Positions 47,646 to 59,287 of a DNA stretch of 64,000 bases are shown here, one piece after another. The first letter of the stretch is position 1. Every line of letters starts with the position of its first letter. The position numbers and the translations under genes were made by a program. This DNA comes from Hsuehochloa calcarea (lineage: Eukaryota > Streptophyta > Magnoliopsida > Poales > Poaceae), in contig CM070611.1 of NCBI GenBank assembly GCA_036346395.1, positions 25,368,473 to 25,432,472 of the forward strand. The letters run 5' to 3'. Under the pieces are notes generated by a model that ran no database searches, was not told the DNA's origin, and worked only from the letters and a program-made list of their open reading frames with translations.

Positions 47646-49795
47646 TGTAATACCCTGAAATTTATTCGGGCGAATAGGAGAGTATTCGGGAGAAATAATT
47701 AAGCAGGGATTACAATTTTCAGTGATCACAAGGGGGTTTCCGCGAATTCCCGACAACCTGGGCCTTGGGCCACAGCCCATGTGGCCCAAGAGGGGGCTGG
47801 CCAAAGGGGGGATGACCTTCCCCCAAAAACCCTAAACCCCCATCCCCCTTTCCCCCACTTGGAGCCGCCACCCTCCTCCCTGTCGTGCTCCACTTTCTCC
47901 TTCCCCCTGTGCCAGATTTGTTCGTCAGATTAAGGTAAGTTCTGTACGTTTTCTGATATCTCCACCTCTTAGAAAGTTGTAGCCCTTGGTCTTAGATTTC
48001 TTTAGGCACCGATATCATATGATTTGGAGTTACGGTTTAGGAGATATGGTAGTTTTACCGCGACTGTCCAGGAGAGATGACGTGATTTGACATATTGTCT
48101 TGTCGGGCCATTATGAATTATTTAGAGGCCGAATCAGAAATGCCACCCAAAATTAAAGTTGTAGAGAATTCCGTAATATTTCCAAGTTGATAAAGAACAG
48201 AATTTTTAAAGTTGGAAAAACAAAGTTATGGAATGTTTACCGTCGCTGTGTTCTGACTGTCAGATTAATGGGACAGAGAACTTCACCTGAACCTTAGAGT
48301 TAATAGAAAGCCGAGTCAGGGGATTTGCACAACTAAGTTATTGTAGCCCTTTAAATAATATTTCCAACTTGATAAAGATCACCTCCATTGGATCTGTAGA
48401 ATGAAAGTTAGAGCATTTTTCCTTGCTGCTGTTCTGTAGTCTGGTCAGATGTCTGCAGCACATTCAATTGCAGATTAGCCTTTTGTACGGGTATAATTAG
48501 GAAATCTTGTCTCCTAGTATTTTGAAGGTTTATCTGTTAAGTTTCATTGGGCACTGGATTCATGTCGTTTTGAGTCCCATATAAATAATTATGATTTTTC
48601 TTGTACTTCTGTCCAGTAGGATGGGCAGGTGGCTGAACAGTGTAATGTCAGTTTAACTCCGTTAATTGTGTTGGTTAGTCGGAGGGTTAGTGTAAGTCTC
48701 CTGTAGCTAAGTCGTGCCACATTATCCTTATTCCAAATATGTACTTGTGTAGGCGGCGAGGCATCGCGTGTGGGAACACCGTCGTTGCTATAACGCGTCG
48801 ACGCCGAAAGGCAAGTACATTGAAATTTTTTACATTGATGAATGATGTGTGTTTGTGTTCATGCTAATATTTCTATAATCCATGTTTTCAATCAAAGATG
48901 TTAATCAATATTCATATTCCATTACATGCAATTCCAATGTGTTAAGATATATTGATTATGTGGAACGCTCGCTGTTGGTTGTTGTGCCAATGAGTTGATG
49001 ATCCATGTTCATATTCCATGATGTACATTCCGTTCCTATTTGATAATCCATGAGGAAGAAAGTGATAAGATTCATTGCATATGTTCATTCAATTCATGTG
49101 TTGTTCATATGCATTCCACGGGAGTGGATTTGTAAAGACCCATCAACTCCAGTATGGGCATGTAAGACCCACCATTCCAATGTGGGCAGTTTCGGACACC
49201 CGTATGAAACGTTCTTCATACGGTAATTTGGTCCCCGGGCTTTGTTAAGTACGGGCTTAAGTGAACATCGACGGGTGTCTCACTCGCTATACCGGTATGA
49301 GCATGTGTTAGTCCATTCCTTTCAATGCATCCATTCATTCCATTCGTATACATAAGTTTTCAGATATTAATTCTTAATTCGTAATGTGACTGACTTGTTC
49401 ATAACTTGCTATGTTCAATTGTTTATTGTACTTGATGAGTTTCGACTCACCCTTGTTTTTCTGTGTTTATTTTGGTGAACCTTGTTGATCATAATGTTAA
49501 TGGGAGGGAGTAGACCAGCACGTTCCACACAGTTCATTACATTATATTTTCATTAATGTATTCAACTATGTTAATATTTGATGAGAGATGAACTGTAATA
49601 AGTAATGTTTAGACTTCATATCATGTCGTTCCATGATTAGTTCCTTGATTATTCACTATTGATTAATTGGTTATTTTCACCTCGTTACCATGGTATTGTT
49701 GTCTGATTAGAAGCATATTGAACCTTATTCCGCAATTTGATGGTATGTTGTATCTTTCGGTAGCATCTTGGCTTCCGAATAGCCAGGGTGTTACA
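47646..49795 (+). repeat. 3' LTR of the LARD-like element, copy B
   Basis: 2150 bp, TGTAATACCCTG to GGTGTTACA, then target duplication acctc. A 9-bp stem (ccgtatgaa 49200-49208, ttcatacgg 49215-49223) with a 6-nt loop is present. Confidence 0.85.
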
Positions 49796-52239
49796 ACCTC
49801 CATAGCTGCCACCACCGTGCGCCGCTGCCGCCGTCGCCAGTCGTCCCCGACCACGCCGCCACCTCCTACGGCTCCGTCTCGACATTAGCAATCCATTTTG
49901 GTAATTTCCCGGCCACCTTTCCTCTTCCTTCACCAGCGCCATCCATTTCTTCCATGACTGCACTTCTTTCTGTTCGGCTGAGAAGAAGATGAACAGTACA
50001 TGCATTATCTAGTCACTCATGCACCGTACCAATTTAAAGAGTTGGTGTAATTCCTTCCAAAAATTCTTTCTCCCTCATGTGACCTCCGAATCTGATGATT
50101 CTTTTTCCTAAAATCATCTAATTTTTTCCTTTATTTTTTAGTATTTATTTTCTAATTTTTAGATTTTATTTTATTTTGCTATATATTCTATTTTGCGCGT
50201 TGTCGCCGCCACCAGTCGTTGCCGGCCGAACCGCCACTACCATCGGATAGATTACCTCTCCAGGGTTCCATTTTTGTTGTTCGTCGGTCAACTCTCCCTT
50301 CCTCTCGCTGGAACGGCCAATTCTTCCATGTCTTTCACTATTCATGTGCATGAAGTGCACATTAGCATGCAATCCATACTACGTAGCCATTGCACCAAAC
50401 TTCACCACCTCCGTTCTCCCTCATCGGTTAGTCTTTTCCCGAGCCGATCAAGGCCGCCGCGTGCCCTCGGTTTCCCTTCCCGCCCCTCGAATTCGCCGCT
50501 CTCTTTTCGCCGCAACCAAAAATTTTCCGCGGTGAGGCCGTAGTCGAGCGTCGCCATTAGATGGTCGTAGCTTTCTTCAACTGGATAGTCGTAGTTTTCT
50601 TCCACTAGGTAGTCGTAGCTATCTTCGACCTGATAGTCGTAGTTTCCTTCAACCTGGTAGTCGTAGCTTCTCCTGACTACGAAGTTGTAGCCTTTCTTTC
50701 GACCGTTGTTGTCGAAATCTCTTTCGACTAGTGCAATGAAACCATCCTTCGACCAAAGGTCGTTGAAACCCTTCCTTCGACCAGTGTTGTCGAAACCATC
50801 CTTTGACCAGTGTCATAATCTCATTCGACCAGCGTTCTCGGAAGTGAACAGTACTCGAGGATGAACAATACCTGAAGATGACCAAGGTTTCGGAATGAAC
50901 AGCTTCTAAGAAGAACAATACTCAGAATTCCATCTTTTCTTGTGCTATCCAAACTTCTGGATGTTTGTTCTCCTTCATACGAACTCCAATTCCATCGATT
51001 CAAATTCCTAAATTCATATAAAGTCGATATCTTCCTTCTAGTATTTATTTTATAATTTTTGGATTTGGATTTCCATTTGAATGTTATTTGAATTTGGATC
51101 GTTTACGCCTATAGATTTCGATGACTTCGGAGAACCGGAATTCGACGCCGTTTGAGAACAACATTTAACCAAGCAAGGCAAGTTATACCTTTGATCATAT
51201 TTGATCCCATTATTTCAAATTATTTAAATTCTATTTTAAATTATTATTGCATGCTTATTTTTATTCAATGTAATTTAAATACCTGTTTTAAATTTATAGT
51301 TACGACTAAATCCTTTGTATGACCAATGTTGATATTTGAATCAAATATATTGTCACCCTAGATAAAAACCTAGTAGATACAATAGTATGAACTGGGATCA
51401 TTTGAAAATATTATGTAAAGACATGCTTAGACCAAAAATGTTTAGTTTGGGGAATTTTAGCCAAATGATTAACTATTGTTTAAAAGTCTATGGTATTGGT
51501 TTGTCATGGAAGATTTTTGCAAATGATTTTGAAAAGCAAAAAGGAAAAGTTGGTTTGTACTTGGGCGAAATGGATACTTGGTGGGTGCAGGTTTATGCAC
51601 AGGCTCAATCTGGGTAGGATTGAGGCTCAGGGGTTATTTTGGAAGTCGCCCAAGTCAGTTAAGGACCGGTCTTCGAGCCGCATCTTGTTAAGCCACATCA
51701 TACTTCCACATGTCTCGAATGGGATGGACTTGGCTAACTAATTTGTAATATTCCACTGTAGTTGTGCCATGTTGATGTGTGGGTGTCAGGATGACCTACT
51801 TTTATATATTCCCACATGGCACAAGAGGGGGCTTGAGTCCAGCGGGTGGTTAGCCCAATGGAGGTGAAACCTTAGCGAGGTGGGACTACGGTGGGATGGC
51901 ACATGGTAAAGGCCTTGACACGTGTTCTAGACTGCTTACCTAAGGTAGCGAGCAGTAGTATCGACGGATGCCAAACAAACTAGAGAATTCATGTCTTGTG
52001 GGTAAAGTTGTACCACCTCTACAGAGTGTAAAACTATTCGAATAGCTGTGTCCACGGTCATGGACATGCTGAGCAAAACCACTCAAAGTTAGACTTTGAT
52101 TTTGTTTTCAAAACACTTTATCAAATGGTTTTGGATTTCTATCCAAATGGGAAGTTGGGCAGGAAGCTATGTGATAGGAGGGTATCCATCACCATATTTC
52201 ATATGCAGGTTATCCTACTATAAAACTTGAGAATTTATA

Positions 52240-52475
52240 AAATAAATTTTAGTTATAAAATAACTGCTTTGGAACTTAGTACAAATATTTAAAGAAAATA
52301 TTGCTTTATGCAAATTCAACTAATAAGTCTTCCTTTGATATATCCATGCATGCATTAAAATAAATTTTAGTTATAAAATAACTGCTTTGGAACTTAGTAC
52401 AAATATTTAAAGAAAATATTGCTTTATGCAAATTCAACTAATAAGTCTTCCTTTGATATATCCATGCATGCATTA
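52240..52475 (+). repeat. 118-bp perfect tandem duplication in LTR X, copy B only
   Basis: 52240-52357 is repeated at 52358-52475 without a visible mismatch. Copy A has one unit (about 28165-28285). Confidence 0.85.
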
Positions 52476-52832
52476 ACTCTGTTATTGGGTGTAACTTGTG
52501 AGCACGGTAGTTGTGCTCACCCTTGCCTCATGCAAATAAATTTCAGAGGAGAAGGACTTCACTACCGGTGTTGATCTCGACGACTAGGCCGCTACCCCAG
52601 TCGATTGCCTGTGGCAGATCAGCTGGATTCCACTTCTTCTTCGTCTTCTGCTTTGTTTGTTTATTGTTGGCTTGTAAGCCTCTTTTGTAATAAACTCTGT
52701 TGATTATTAATAAAGTTATGTGAATTATGGATGCTACCATATTTGTTTCATCGTGAACTAGCTACTGATCATGTGACTAGTTCAGAAATGCACAGAGGAT
52801 TCTGGGGTGTTACTCCTGGGTCCGACAAGTTC

Positions 52833-53050
52833 CGGATTGTGGTTCTATGATTGTTCGGATAGCGGTCGAGTCCGTAAGGCTTCAGATCGCTCTCCCCAAT
52901 GCTTGTTGCATCCAACCTTGGCGTTAAAGCTAGTTACCCTTTTCGTGGCTCATAACTAGTTATCCCCGCTGTCCACAAAGAAATTCGCTTGTTCTTCAAC
53001 CTCGCCATCCTACACCGCCAAGATCGGGCCACCCCTAGCGAGCACGCATC
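52833..53050 (+). mobile_element. E1 3' LTR, right part (copy B)
   Basis: Resumes after LTR X and its agttc duplication. Matches 6815-7032 and 28609-28815; ends gagcacgcatc before gccgt, the likely eroded E1 target duplication. Confidence 0.7.
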
Positions 53051-55785
53051 GCCGTAGCGCCATCGCAAGCATCGCCTTGTCCAATGCCGGCCGAACGACT
53101 CCTTCCTCGCCATTGTCGCTCGGTGAGCCCTACTACCTTCGCCGCCACCATCGGATCGCCGACGCCTCCTCTTGAATCTATCCTCACCATCACCGAGCGC
53201 CACCCTAACTCGCCACCGATGAGCCCGAGCCCTAGCCCTAGCATCTACTTCTACCTTCGACTGCCACGTGTACCTCATTGAGCTCACCATTGCCTCATCT
53301 ACCCACCGCAACCCTCCGCTTGCATCACCGTGGCCCCAATTGCCGACGACCTTGGGTTCCCGAGCTGCCGCCACCATCGAGCTTGCGTGTGAGCCTCGTG
53401 TCGCCTCGTGTCCCTCATGTCAGTACTAGCTTAGCCCTAGTGCTTGCATGTCAGCCGCCTCCAGCGCCTGCGTCAGATCTAATCCCACGTGGACTTGCTC
53501 CACGGTGAACCAAGTCACTGACATGTGGATCCCACGTGTCAATGCGCTATGCCATACACTCGTGAGCCATAGGCCCGTCGACCAAATTCTATGGACCTGG
53601 TCTATAGGCTGTGGATCCTACCTGTTAGTCTTTATTATATATTTTTAAGATTTTCTTTTAATTCCAAAATTTATTGCTGACGTAATATTTTGGAATTTCC
53701 TTTAGAAATAAAGTTTCAAAAATCCGAAATATTGTTTTCTTTCTCTTTTGCTTAGATTTAAATCTTTCGAGAGCCCGTTCTTCCTTATATGAACTCCGAT
53801 TGAGACCATTCAAGTTTTTAAATTCATCTAAATTTAAGGTTTACTTACCAATGATTTTTATTTAATTTTTTGAGTTTATTTGTTACTTTGTTTTGTATTT
53901 ATTTGGGTTTTCGCTTTCATTTTACGAGTAGACATTTATACTTCGGGAGTTTCGAGGAAGGAGCAGTTGATCAAGCTCAAGACCAGTGTCAAGACTGGTT
54001 TCCAGGCAAATTGTACATTTGACCATGTTGTACCCTATTTTTCAAAAATTAATTTGATTCAAACTATTGCATGATATTTCAATTATTTAATTCTTTAAAT
54101 GCTTTGTGATTAGCTGTACACCTACTTGATTATATCCACCTTGCACATTGTTTTATCGTTATGTTTTATCACCCTAGCTTGGTTAATTATTAGTTGGTAT
54201 TATGATAGCACCAACGTGGGTTGGTTAGACACGAAAAGTCTACTTAGCCATGCAATGGGTTATTGATACCATTTTGAGTTGCAAATCTAAACTTGACTAA
54301 GTGATTATGAAATAACTTTGTGGAAAGATTGTGTGCCATATATTGTCGCTCGTTGATGGCATGTGTTACACCTAACCAATAGGGTGAAAAAAGATTTAGA
54401 CTGAGACAAATACATGGAATTGTGATATGGTGGAGCTGTGTGCGTTTGAAAAAAATATGAATGTGATAGTTTGTAGTAGTTTGGCAGTCTTGCCTTGGTC
54501 AATTAAGCACTTAACTTTGTATGCTATTGAATTGAGCCATAACTGTACGACCACATGCCTAGTATAGGACAAATCTAACTTTGTAAGTTACAGATTCTGG
54601 ACATTGATTACTCAAACATGTAGTATAGACTGTGTGCTAAGGTGGAGATGTGATTCTGTCTATATGGTGAGTCACATTTATGAGCTGTTCACCGTGTCCA
54701 GGTCCAAGATGTGCGACATGCCAACCATCTATGTGGGGGCTTGGTGCCGCTAGTATGCTCAACAGGAGAGTCAATTGTTGAGATAATGTTTAGAAAAGGT
54801 TTTGTTATAATTGGTGCTAGCTACACTAGTTATATCTTGTTGGTAAAGTGTATAACATCTGCGGAGTGTTAACAATCTATTCGAATATCCCTATCCACGG
54901 TTATGGACATGCTTGGAGATTTCACACCAGGGGTAGATTTTCATCAAACAAGTGGAAAAGGGGACAGCTGTGTAGTTTAACTCATGTGACTGTGCAGAAT
55001 AAACTGGTTAGGCTATGTGATTTATGTGAAAATACTTGTTAAAGTATTATTGTTTACTTATTTAAATTGTATTTTTAATCTATTATTTGTATTCAAATGC
55101 AAATGTTGTTTTTTTTGGAAAATAACCGTAGAAGCCGTTTTCTGGAAATTAACCATCATCTATAATTGCATTCTATGGTACAACTTGTTGAGTACTCGTA
55201 GTACTCATTCTCACTGTAATCATTCAGCTGAAATAGAGGAGTCCTCGCCTACTTTCGAGGAGGAGTTTATCTAGGAGATTGATCGCTAGGTCTTCATCCT
55301 AATCATTGGCCTATGGCAAGTCAATGGGTTTTTGCTGGAGTTGTTTTCATTCCACTGTCATTTCTTTACATAGTGCTCAGCCCTACGTGGCTTAATAAGT
55401 GTAAAATTGACAATAAGGTCAGAACTGTTATTTATTAATCAAATTAGTCATTTATCCTTATATTCACCTTGCGTGGAATGATAGTTGTCTATGTTGACAC
55501 TGTGTGCACTAGTGTGATTGTGGACTAGTGCATTATATACAAAGTGTCCAGTTTTGCATATTTAGGTACTGACAAAGGGTGGCGTCCAAAGCGTATTTTC
55601 TGAAATTTATGCTTTTCAATAAAGAAAGTGTATTTCCTTTATATTGAAAGTGGCTTGTCAGTCTCTCATATTTTAATTTATTGATTTTATTTTTGAAAAT
55701 AGTGGCGGTCCCACATGCCAGTGACTCATTTACTAAACACGTTTAAAATTAGATTTTTTTATTATATTTTCAACCGGCCCACTTG
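53051..55785 (+). mobile_element. LTR 'Y', right part (copy B)
   Basis: Equivalent of 28816-31455. GC-rich leader-like DNA to about 53620, then AT-rich. It carries the shared block with ctattcgaata (54878-54888). Right boundary unresolved. No supported gene. Confidence 0.45.
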
Positions 55786-58700
55786 TTAGTGACTTGATAC
55801 ACTAAGGAAGAACATGTGCGCATAGCCGAGCGCGATGGTGAGCTCGCCGGTGGCGAACGACGCGATGAACAACGACGTTGAGTGGCGGAATGGGGAGAGG
55901 GTAGCATAGCGAAGCTATGGGTGGTGGCGGCGACAAGGGAGATGGACAGAGGCAGCGTCACAGCGGCGAGGAGTGGTGAAGTGCCTTGGGTCTGCGATGG
56001 GCTTCGTGTAGGAGGCATCCTCTGGACTGAAGGTTGGGCACGCTGAACTCAGTGAGTCCAAGTGATGCTAACGGGTCGGGCACGAGGACCTAGGGTCACC
56101 GAAGGTGAGCCGACCGTGTTTTTCGCGGCAACACCATGGATGGCTATGGGCTCAACGGTGCAACCTACTCGCCCTAGGCGAACTAAAGGGCACATAAGGT
56201 TCAGGAGCCCACCACGATCACGAAGGTGAGGATGATGAGGTCAGAGACGACTTGGGGCAGCCGGACAATGATGAACAGAGGTGGCAGCATCAAGCTTCAC
56301 AGTGATTGAGTTATTGGGCTAAAATGGAGCGTTGTAATAGCTTCAGGGGAGCATAAGGATGGAGAAAATGGCCTTGATGAGGTCAGGAACTCACCGGTGT
56401 GGTTTGTCAATAGTGAGTAGCGGTGACGGTGGAAAGGTTGACACTGAAGGTGTTCTACATCGATGGAGATGCAACAAGAAGGTGCACATTAGGTCGCATG
56501 CACACTGAGGATGGAGGGGGGAGGAATTGAACGGGAACTCACCGAGTCGGCAGAAATCAACGGCAATGGCGGCGGCGGCTAGAAATGGGAAAGAAATGCA
56601 AGGGCTTGATTCTCTATGAGATAGACAATGTTAAGTAGGGGAATATCATGATTGGGGAGTGGAACACATTGTGATGTGCTCGGGTTGAGCTCGAACTCAC
56701 CGAAGCAATGGGGACACATTGGCTCAGATGGGGATATGCACTGAAGACGAAGAAGACAATGGCACTTTTGTGTCACAAAGCTCCAAAGGCTACATTGAGT
56801 AGAGAATGAAGTGCTAGATGAATGATGACACGGTGTCGAGGGAATGGAGCTCATCGGAGGAAATGGCGGTCGATGCTTGCTCACCGTGTCAAGGATGATG
56901 CTTATGTTGTTGGAAATATGCCCTAGAGGCAATCATAGAGATGATGATATTTCATTATGTTCATGATTTTGATAATATGTTATCGTGTTCCTTGAATGAA
57001 TCATTTGTTATAGATCAATAAGTATGTGACTTGTTGGTGGAACTCTTTAACTTATATGATGTCATTATAAACGTATCCCTGGTCGAAGGTCAATGGCCGT
57101 AACACCAAGACTCTATAACTAGCACATGTATTGATTGATGACCTTGTTTCACCGGTCATGGATATGGAGATATCGAATCAATAATGTGAGCACATGTTAG
57201 AGAACATGGGGTTGGATAGACCCATCATTGAGACACTATTGAGATTGTTATGAATCTTTGTGTCATTAGTTGGTCTCAAGTAATGATGATGTATAATCCT
57301 TAGACCTGAGATCAGCATGGTTCCCTACATGTGTAATAGCACTCTTAGGGGTTGTCAAACGCTACTCGTAACTGGGTAGTTATAAAGGTAGCTTTCGGGT
57401 ATGCTATGAAACATGCGGAGGGATGTGACTGGTCGAGATGAGATTTGCCCCTCCTAACATAATAGGAGAGATGTCTCTGGGCCCCTCGTGGTGATTGGAT
57501 AAAAAAAGTGCATGGCCATGCCACTAGTGGTCGAAGTGTCGACCACATGATGTTATCCGACACTCGATCGAGAAAGTAGTGAACAGTCCATGGATGACAC
57601 AACATCTCACCTGGAGTTCAAACATGCATCGTGAGGTAAAGGGAGAATGCATGAGTAGGTTGCTTAGTTCGATCAATTATGGACTAGTCGTATGGAGATA
57701 CGAGCTGGTCGTAGATTGGTCGAACATAATCACAGAATGGTAAGAACCTGGTCGTAAGGAGTTACGAACTGGTCGTGACCAATTGCAACCTGGTCGTATA
57801 GAGATACGAACTGGTCGTGAGTGATGAGGAACTGATCATAGATCATATTACACCAAGGTTCGTCCAATATATTCTATGTGTCTTTGGGAATCGTTATGTG
57901 CTGCTAGGTACCGCTGACGACTAGTGGTCGGAAAAGAGTTTTCGAGTCATAACCGATTACACATGAACCTGTGGGGTCGCACACTTAAAGGGCAAGGATC
58001 TGTTTTGGATGGTGATCCGAATTTGTATAGGCCACGAGTTCCTAATGGGCCTCCAGGTCGAGACCCATCATGGATGCCTATATAAAAAGGGGCGGTGGCA
58101 TGGGGTGATAGTGCGAGGATGATCTTTGGAAGAACTCCCGAAATCCTAATAGCCACGCCTTCTCAACCACGCAGCCGGTGCTAGCACTCCAAACGGTAGC
58201 GTGGTGATCCCGCCTGCACGTGGATACCTCGGAGGTGTTGTTGCGGCATCGGACTGGACGATCCGCAACTTGTGACGCTCACGGAGTCGGAGGAGAAGTC
58301 TCGCGACGAGTACGACCACTCGGACGAGCAGACGCGCTTCGAGTACAACCACTCGAAGGAGGAGACGCGTCGTGAGTACGACTACGACTGCATCAACTCG
58401 CTACAACGACTCTACTTCCGCTACGAGTTAGCGCGTCTAGCGGTAATCTCGTGATCTATTACTTGCGGTGGTTCCTTGGTTGCGCGGTTAAAATTTGTTT
58501 GTGCTATAGTAGCCTTGTCGCGTTACCCTTCATATGTTCCCACGAAAACAGAGAGTGTGAAGCTCAATTTTGCATGAAAATGGAACGGGGATGAGCTGAG
58601 GAAGAAGATGACGCATTGGGGAGCTTATGTACTACTGAGTGTAGCACGAGATCAACGACGAGAAGTTGGCGATTGCGCGAGAAACTCACGGGCATGCTCT

Positions 58701-59287
58701 GGCTTGTCTGTTCGCATGAAAAGGCAGCATCAGGCGGGAGGGTGACAATAGTGCAGGTGGAGGAGACAGGAGCAGATGGAGCGCAAAACGGTGGGTGGCG
58801 ATCAAAATCGACGAGCGGGATGGTGAGGACGAGTGCACCGCGCACGAGATGAAGGCGAGGTGGACGATGGGTTCTGATGGGTGGGGCCACGGTGTCGGCA
58901 AGAGGGAAGCGGGAAGCAGGATGCACTACACAGGCTGGCGTGCGCATGTAACTGGGCTGTGCTGGACTTTCGACGCAAAAGGGCGATAGGACAATGAATT
59001 AGGTTTGAATTTTCCAAAAATGGCCGAGAGTTTGACAAATTCTTAAACATATGTAACGAGCTCAAAAAATTATGAAAATATTTTTAGAGGCTCTTAACAT
59101 AGTGTAGTTTATTGTGTAATTTCTTGATAATTTTATTCGTTCTGAATGTTTCTCAAAAATTCTTTTAAGCTACTATTTATATGCAAATGCATTATTTGAT
59201 TGAGAAAAATTTCAAAACATGTTCAACATATCTTCCTATGTTATCAAAAGTACAAATATCCCAAGTTTGGATTGTTTGGATGTTACA
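55786..59287 (-). mobile_element. LTR 'W', minus strand (copy B), carrying a Copia solo LTR
   Basis: Minus-strand start TGTAACATCCAAACAATCC at 59287. Net length without the Copia LTR is about 1.9 kb if the left limit is right. It replaces the 3' end of the ORF1 coding sequence after the codons for LGFKDI. Confidence 0.45.
56908..58532 (+). mobile_element. Copia-type solo LTR (copy B)
   Basis: 1625 bp, TGTTGGAAATATGCCCTAGAGG to CCCTTCA, target duplication tatgt at 56903-56907 and 58533-58537. TATA box ctatataaaaagg at about 58078-58090. The start matches the Angela/BARE-type Copia LTRs of grasses. Confidence 0.85.

Larger units (their letters stand above)
38207..49795 (+). mobile_element. LARD-like LTR retrotransposon (copy B), with a nested element
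   Basis: Complete element with target duplication acctc (38202-38206 and 49796-49800). LTRs 38207-40347 and 47646-49795, PBS tggtatcagagc at 40350-40361, PPT ttaaggggggtagaa at 47631-47645. The internal region would be about 4.2 kb without the 3.05 kb insertion at 43487-46534. No enzymatic domain is found, but the last internal frame (47508-47594) reads VKVRWTRQTERKATWELES, resembling the end of a chromodomain-type pol. It was therefore probably derived from a chromovirus by loss of gag and most of pol. Confidence 0.8.
36828..52827 (+). mobile_element. LTR 'X' (copy B): long solo LTR carrying the LARD element
   Basis: Starts TGTAACATCCCAAAG, ends GGTCCGACA, flanked by agttc (36823-36827 and 52828-52832). 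Net length without the nested element is about 4.4 kb. TATA box ctatataaag at 37971-37980. The AT-rich first 400 bp are almost identical to copy A, whereas GC-rich parts differ by many short indels. It contains ctattcgaatag at 52034-52045 and a 118-bp tandem duplication at 52240-52475 that copy A lacks. Confidence 0.7.

Noticed and set aside
58272..58454. Acidic/basic frame in the Copia LTR (EEKSRDEYDHS-type)
   Set aside because: It lies in the transcribed part of a solo LTR and is built from a short DNA repeat (gagtacgaccactcg-like); copy A reads differently.
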